Source: Agroathelia rolfsii
Lineage: Eukaryota > Basidiomycota > Agaricomycetes > Amylocorticiales > Amylocorticiaceae
Reading direction: 5' to 3'
Assembly: GCA_018343915.1 (NCBI GenBank)
Contig: JABRWF010000003.1
Location: 3,968,001 to 4,032,000, forward strand
Length of the DNA: 64,000 nt
Made by a program: the position numbers and the translations under genes. The notes below the pieces were generated by a model, which saw only the letters and a program-made list of their open reading frames with translations, had not been told where the DNA came from and ran no database searches. Of this stretch, positions 58,426 through 64,000 are shown piece after piece. Each line of letters starts with the position of its first letter. The first letter of the stretch is position 1.

Positions 58426-60115
58426 TTAGGTTGTTGTGCAATTGAACAGACTAGCGTCGTTGCCACCCACGACCAAGTTTGAGCAACTGTACGAAGCACT
58501 ACCGTACTTTGAAGGAGGCCTAAAAATCGCGAAGAGTCATTATCAGAAAAACATATCATCACAACAATTGACCAGGGACGGAAAAAGACGTACTCAAGGC
58601 TGATGCTGTTCACATTGACGTTTGAGCAGCGGCCGTTGGGAGAGCACGCAAGCGATGCTACTACTGCTTTCTCCTTTCCAGACGACGTTCCGGAGATGCT
58701 GCAGAAAAGCTTGGATAAATATCGCGTTCCAGGAAGTGGAATTCAAAACGGACGCACCTATCAAACCAGATGTCCTCAATGTACACATTCGAGGGATACT
58801 TCTCGCAATCCGACGAGCTTGTCTCGTAGCACTGATCAATCACGACCGGGCTATCGACGTTGCTCTCGGTAAAGTTGGTGAAGGTGATGTTCTTGACGAG
58901 GCCGCTGCCAACGCCGGATCCAGCAAAGGCTTTAATGCGCGCACCGTTCTCGGCGTTGCTCATAACGACGTTGATGGCGGTAATGTTCTCGACGAGGTCG
59001 TATTCGCCCGAGTATTGGCCCAAGGAGCCAACTGAGATGCCGCTGTATAAATAGGGGAAAGGTTAATGATGATTATAATGATGAAGTAAGTAAAACGCAC
59101 TGCGATCCATTGCAGTTGAGATTTGATACAAGGACGTTGGTCACGTTTGGCTTGAAGCTCACGCAGTCGTCGCCGTTGTTAATGACGGAGTTGGAGAGCA
59201 CGACGTTGTTGCTGAGGTATAAATCCCAGCCGTCCGTGTTCTTGGCCTCGCTGCCCGACAGCGTAGTTGCGTTGAGAGTCACAGAGTTGTAGGTGATGTT
59301 CTCTCCTTGGTTCACCTGTGCAATGGCAATAATCTCTCATGAGAAAAGATGATCCCTGGATATTGATTCTATGCTTCTTACGAAGTTGAACCACTCTGGG
59401 GCATTGAGGAATTTGATGTTCTCAATCAGCACATTCTGTGCTTGATAGATCGTAAGCAGGATGGGTCGTACGAGCGAGCTGTTCGAGGAGCTGATTTTAC
59501 ATGCATGGGTATAAGTGTTAACTAAATTACAAGGCACATATGTGTGCTGAATGAAATAACACTCACAATTCCTTGTACCACGTCTGTCCGCTACCGTCGA
59601 CGGTTCCACCACCAGTGAGGGTGATGTCCGACCCACCCAGAAGCCAGAACGCGTTCTGGGTCTGATAGGAGAAGTAGAACGAGTTCTGCAAACCAATTTT
59701 TTTTTAACATCAAGATATTCTTTTGCAGTTTAACAATCAGCAACGTACCCCTGCCCAATAGTTGATGTTGTCATTAATCTTGATAGTACCCTCGAGATTC
59801 TTAGAACAAGCAATAACAGCCCATTTAGTCAATTTAAAATAGTGATCACTGTAAAATATCAGCGCATACAATCTGCTTATTCGACAGTCCCGTCATGTTC
59901 ATCTTGCTGCTGATGTTCAGAGTCGTCGACGCCGGGATCGTTACCGTCGAGCAGGACTGGACGGCTGTCACGAACGAAGGGGCGTCATCACCGCCGCTGG
60001 CGGTCAATGTGCAGCTCGCATCTGCTGAGCGGTCTTCCAGACCACTAGTAAGCGGGGATGCATGTATTACTGAAAGCAAGGACAGCAACGAGGCGAGGCG
60101 GGATAGAGAGAGCAT
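58426..60115 (-). CDS. GH28 polygalacturonase (exo-type likely), secreted
   Basis: Signal peptide [19 protein letters not shown] at 60115. Right-handed beta-helix enzyme cutting homogalacturonan. Motifs in order are [37 protein letters not shown] (catalytic Asp), [13 protein letters not shown] (two Asp), then [18 protein letters not shown], whose His codon is split by an intron near 59041-59100. [11 protein letters not shown] supplies the substrate-binding RIK. The C-terminus has paired Cys ([24 protein letters not shown]) and ends [15 protein letters not shown] and the long loops fit fungal exo-polygalacturonases more than endo forms; that is inference. A TATAAAT lies at 60221-60227. Confidence 0.92.
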
Positions 60116-60220
60116 GATCAGTCACTGGCAGCCTCTGCTGTTGTTGTTGCTTTTTCAAGTTTTTGGAAGGGGTGAAAAAGACGATGCTACCAGCAACCAC
60201 GAGAGCGACCCTAGACGAGG

Positions 60221-60227
60221 ATTTATA
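60221..60227 (-). promoter_or_regulatory. TATA box of GH28 gene
   Basis: TATAAAT about 106 nt upstream of the start codon. Confidence 0.55.
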
Positions 60228-61659
60228 CCGTCTCCAGAGGACGGAAATTTATGCAGATGAACCATACAATCATATTGATCATATTCGTCCCTCCTCCAAG
60301 CGGTCCGCCGTTCGTCCAGTACAGCACATATCGTGACAACGAGGGCCCACATCTTCCGTTTCTCCAGGTGCCGCAAGCGGGCCGGCTGAGTAGGGACCTG
60401 AAGAAAAAAGAGACATAAAAAGAAAGCGCGTGATCTGGCAGATGCGGATACTCGACTGCGCAAGTTCTAGCGTAGGAGAGCATCATTGAGGTCAGGGCGA
60501 TTATTCGGGGAAAGCGTGTCGGTGGTACTAGTGAGCTGGAGTGTGTATAGTACAGTATGTAGAGGGCAAACAGGAATAAGGTACGCTGGTAGGTAATCGT
60601 ACTGACCGTGTGGAGGAGGCAGCGTGGCCACATCATCAGCTGATCCTGCAATCATCTCCCGTCGGTTGTAATTCATAACAATCGGTGTATGACCAGAATG
60701 GTCACAAGGACGACGACTTGGACGCTAGAACACGTATCCTCATCACAGCCTCAAATCAGATCCTTCTCTCCGAGTCGCAGGGCGCAGCGGCGTTTCCTTT
60801 CGCGCATACATCCACAATCCACCGCAAGCCAGCGGCACTATCATAACTCAGACCCTGGCTTGGGCTGTTTCTCATAAGTATATCTCCCTTACCGACTAGT
60901 TGTATATGCCAGGTAAAGTTCCGTGCTACAGCCGCGGTTAGCACGGGTGCCAGCAAGCATATGCATATGCTAATACCCAGTAGCTAAATATTACATACGG
61001 CACGACTGGCATACACGCTTATACATAGTACGGATGAATCATTCAATTTATGCATTCGTGTTCCGCTGCTAATAGTAGATCTTGTCAATGACATATTATT
61101 AATTATGCTATCACGACTCACCGGAACGATGGCTATATATACTGCTAGTTATGATTGCCATTACCTAGTGTGCTATAGACCGGTCACGGACGCCATTGAT
61201 ATCGGTTCGACATCCATCGTATTAGTCCTTTCGTTGGACAAACGGAAGTTGTCGAGAACGAGCTCTGGCAAACGATGCGATTACCCGCATATTGTACTTC
61301 AATTATCCTCGATTATTTGCAAACATCGCTTTCGACATTGCAAGATACTCATGACAGAATTCATATCCACCAGTCCGTGTACCCACACTTGATTATCATC
61401 ATCACAATAGATATATGCACGTGCGACTACCGTCATACCATCAACCAGCCAGAGGGACAGTAGAGTGAAGTGAATCCATTATTTCATTAATAAAAGGACA
61501 AAGAGAGAAAAAGAAAACGAGATATTACACGGTCAAAAAAATATTAATACGCAGCACACACAAACAACAGCGGCTACATACAATCGTATCCCCGTCATTG
61601 ACATCACTAAAGCGTCATGAAAAACCGCCCATAGACATGAGAGGAGAGGAAAGGAAGAA

Positions 61660-61682
61660 GAGAGAGAGAGAGAGAGAGAGAA
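61660..61682. repeat. (GA)n microsatellite
   Basis: GAGAGA run in the 3' flank of the transporter. Confidence 0.75.
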
Positions 61683-61712
61683 AAGAATACACGGTATATA
61701 ACCCCAGCCTCG

Positions 61713-63798
61713 TTATACAGGTGGCGTGCATCCGAAACTGGTCGCCGCACCCGCAGTAAAGGCCTGCTTGATACTCATTCCACTTCCATACATACCCAAG
61801 CATGCGAGCGCGGCCGCGCCGAGGAACATGATCAGGTTCGCAAACTTGAACAAGTTCATCTTCAGCCCGCCGCCGAACATTCCATCGCGCTTGACGAGGA
61901 AGCCGACGACGAAGAGGGGCGGGAACGTGTAGGAGAACTGCATGATACACACGGCGGCAACCAAGCCGGAGATGGTCTGTACCTGTGGGATAGCAGCACC
62001 GACGACAAAGGCGAGGGCCCAGTAGACGACGACCATGCCGGACCAGATGAAGCGACCGCTGCGGCTGAGCAAGGGTGGGCCGTTGAACCAGCCCTCGACG
62101 ATATTGTAGTACGCGACCTTGATACCGATGTTGCCGTACAAACCGGCAGCGATGATACCCGTAATGAGCGCGAAGACGTTGCCGACGGTCTGCCAGCTGT
62201 ACTTGGACACGCCCTGGAACGCGAGCGGAAGGGTGTATTGGCCCTGGAAGGAGTACACGTATGCGCCGTACATCATGTAGGCGGAGAAGATCAGCAACTG
62301 GGCGCAGACCATGCCCTTCCAGAAGTCCCAGGGGCGGCGCATTTCAGCGAGCAGTTCGGGGAACTAGAATGGTAAACATGTATTATCAGCAATTAGACTT
62401 CTTGGAGTAATCTCTGGGTAAGTGAAGAAAAGGAAAACTCACGATCATGGCACCACCATAAGCAAAGACTGGATAAAAATGTGGCTTCAGTAATTAGCCC
62501 ATGAGTGACGAATAAGCAACATACCCATGTTCATCACACCGTTGACACGGGTGTAGAGAGGACCACCGACAAATGTCGAATGTACGATAGGCCCCGAGGC
62601 AGCAGAACCGTATGAGGCCTGAGCGGCAGTGTAGTTGGGTGGCGAATGTGCGATAAAGCCCATAGACGTGAAGATGCTAAGAAAAAACACTAGTTAAATA
62701 CCAGGCATCAGATAGTCCATTTTACAGAGATACAACTTACATGAGCAGGTTGAACCACACAGCGCTATTGGCAAGCCAGCCGTAGGCCTTAAGGGTACGG
62801 ATTTGACCAATGAACATGCCGAATAGTGCCCAGATAAGGATGGCAACGACGAAGCAAAGCTATGTGGGAGAGGGGTCGCGTCTGAGTCGCTGTACTTGAT
62901 CGGCCAAAGAAAATGCTCACTCTGTTCTTGTCCATCTGGGTGAGGGACTGGGCATTACTGAGACAGATGGTGCCGACGTTGACGATCAGCTGCAAGCTCT
63001 GAAGGATGGTAACAAGGTGCTTGAACGTGCGGCCGAAAATACGCTCGGTCAAGTCGCCATAGGTTCTGATAGGGAAGACATTGCTGTCCAGTTTCAGGAA
63101 GAGGTACCAGAGCAGCAGACCAGCGTAGCAAGCCGCAATTCTATATTTATTGTTGAGAAAAGGCCCAGTCAAAATCTTGAATATGACATCAGTGGGAATA
63201 TTTCGGAGAACTTACCCCATGAAGAAGTAGAGAAGAACACCAGGGACATATCCGACGGTTGAGAACGCATAAGGTGCGTTGAAAGGACCTGGCGCATTGT
63301 TACAGATTAGTTTCATATAATTTTATAAACACCATGACGAGGAACTAACCCAGGATATCGGTGGTGATCAGATAAAAGGTAGCCCACCAAGAGGCAGTTC
63401 GCAATGCCCTGCGGGCATTGACCATCTCCTGGTCATGGGGAGAGAGCTGAGTCTTTGCCCCTGGGTCTGCACCCTTTTCGCTGGTGATTTGTGTTAGCTG
63501 TAATCCGATAAGCAAGAATAGAAACGGCGGGGCTCACGCGCTGTTCCCCGAATCCGCCTGTGAGATGACCTCACTGTCCTCTATCTGACGCTGACGAGCA
63601 GCAAACTCGAGGTACTGCTCAAAGGAGACAGGTCCATTCAAGTCTGGGTGGGATAGTGAAACGTCAGAAAACAGGATATCAGGTAGAAGCGCATGTGTAC
63701 TGACCCATGTGGTAGGGCTCGACGGGGTCAGGGTAGGTGCCCTTGTCCAGTCTCGGGTCGGCCTCGATGCCGATGTTGGCAGCGTTGGACATGGACAT
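61713..63798 (-). CDS. Amino-acid/auxin permease (AAAP) family transporter
   Basis: Proton-coupled neutral amino-acid transporter, about 11 membrane segments, related to fungal mtr-type permeases. The start at 63798 (MSMSNAANIGIEADPRLDKG) opens a hydrophilic N-terminus. TM1 starts after RALRTASWWATFYLITTDIL with the GPFNAPYAFSTVGYVPG loop typical of the family. Later segments are IAACYAGLLLWYLFLKLDSN, LCFVVAILIWALFGMF, VFAYGGAMIFPELLAEMRRP, LLIFSAYMMYGAYVYSF, NVFALITGIIAAGLYGN and VVVYWALAFVVGAAIPQVQT. It ends ATSFGCTPPV at 61713. The family's typical FAYGG..FPE motif is present. Several introns interrupt it. Substrate range unknown. Confidence 0.9.
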
Positions 63799-63909
63799 GG
63801 TGGTAGTTCGCTGGGATGGGGAAGGAGAACACAAGCCGAACCCGGGCGAGAAGGGCGATAGGAAGTTATTATATATCAGTGAGAGGGTGTGACATACTCC
63901 AGCATTGGC

Positions 63910-64000
63910 TCACCAAAAGTCGATATCCATGACCATGGGCGATTCCATCATCTCAGGGCGCGTGTGTCCCTCGGCAGAATCTGCACCTGCACCAGGCCCA
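63910..64000 (-). CDS. Possible 3' end of another gene, cut by the right edge
   Basis: An open frame runs in from the right edge and ends with EMMESPMVMDIDFW and a TGA at 63910-63912. This is 111 bp before the transporter start. The composition looks like a protein tail, but 29 residues are too few to identify. It could equally be non-coding leader of the transporter gene; a GTGAGC donor overlaps the stop, though joining it to the transporter breaks its frame. Confidence 0.3.
   Translation of the reverse strand, partial: GPGAGADSAEGHTRPEMMESPMVMDIDFW

Larger units (their letters stand above)
60116..61712. other. Intergenic
   Basis: GH28 promoter and 3' flank of the transporter. A (CT/GA)n run at about 61660-61682 lies downstream of the transporter stop. 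No gene recognised. Confidence 0.5.

Noticed and set aside
59080..59105. Apparent loss of the catalytic His (GSQ instead of GSH) in the GH28 gene
   Set aside because: The codon is split by an intron. Proper joining of CA with the C of the next exon restores GSHGISVGS.

Overview
The window is nuclear DNA of a filamentous basidiomycete, most likely an Agaricomycete. Genes are cut by many short introns (about 45-80 nt, GT..AG with CTNAC-like branch sites). Gene families are typically fungal: PFOR-type sulfite reductase alpha subunit, SUR7/PalI protein, GEP4, clathrin light chain, GH12 and GH28 secreted hydrolases, BTB proteins and a tandem P450 family. There is no operon structure, rRNA or CRISPR, and I could not support any tRNA.

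Layout, left to right. (1) 1-7.1 kb: the sulfite reductase flavoprotein subunit (minus, cut by the left edge) is divergent from a multi-pass membrane protein of unknown role. (2) 7.7-13.0 kb: two intact P450 genes lie head-to-tail on the minus strand. (3) 13.8-22.0 kb: three unrecognised genes and a BTB gene, all minus, with long gaps. (4) 22.47-23.16 kb: a 697-bp self-complementary (foldback) DNA element with mariner-like ends and TA target duplications. (5) 25.8-34.7 kb: a second P450 array on the plus strand, with intact, frameshifted, truncated-relic and intact copies in that order. It is followed by a BTB/low-complexity gene. (6) 38.3-40.3 kb: two tiny divergent metallothionein genes, each interrupted by introns. 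(7) 41.4-48.4 kb: a compact housekeeping block with SUR7-like, PTRHD1-like, cupin, monoglyceride-lipase-like, clathrin light chain and GEP4 genes, in convergent and divergent pairs. (8) 51.5-60.1 kb: oxaloacetate acetylhydrolase-like enzyme, flavocytochrome b2, GH12 endoglucanase and GH28 polygalacturonase. (9) 61.7-63.8 kb: an amino-acid transporter, plus a possible gene end at the right edge.

The wall-degrading enzymes, the possible oxalate-forming enzyme, the transporter and the expanded P450s fit a plant-litter or wood-associated lifestyle; that is inference. No terpene synthase, PKS or NRPS is seen, so the P450s do not form an obvious biosynthetic cluster here. The observations most worth following are the 9-nt microexon carrying the heme-ligand His of flavocytochrome b2, the foldback transposon, the hidden metallothionein pair, and the birth-and-decay P450 array with a duplicated downstream flank.
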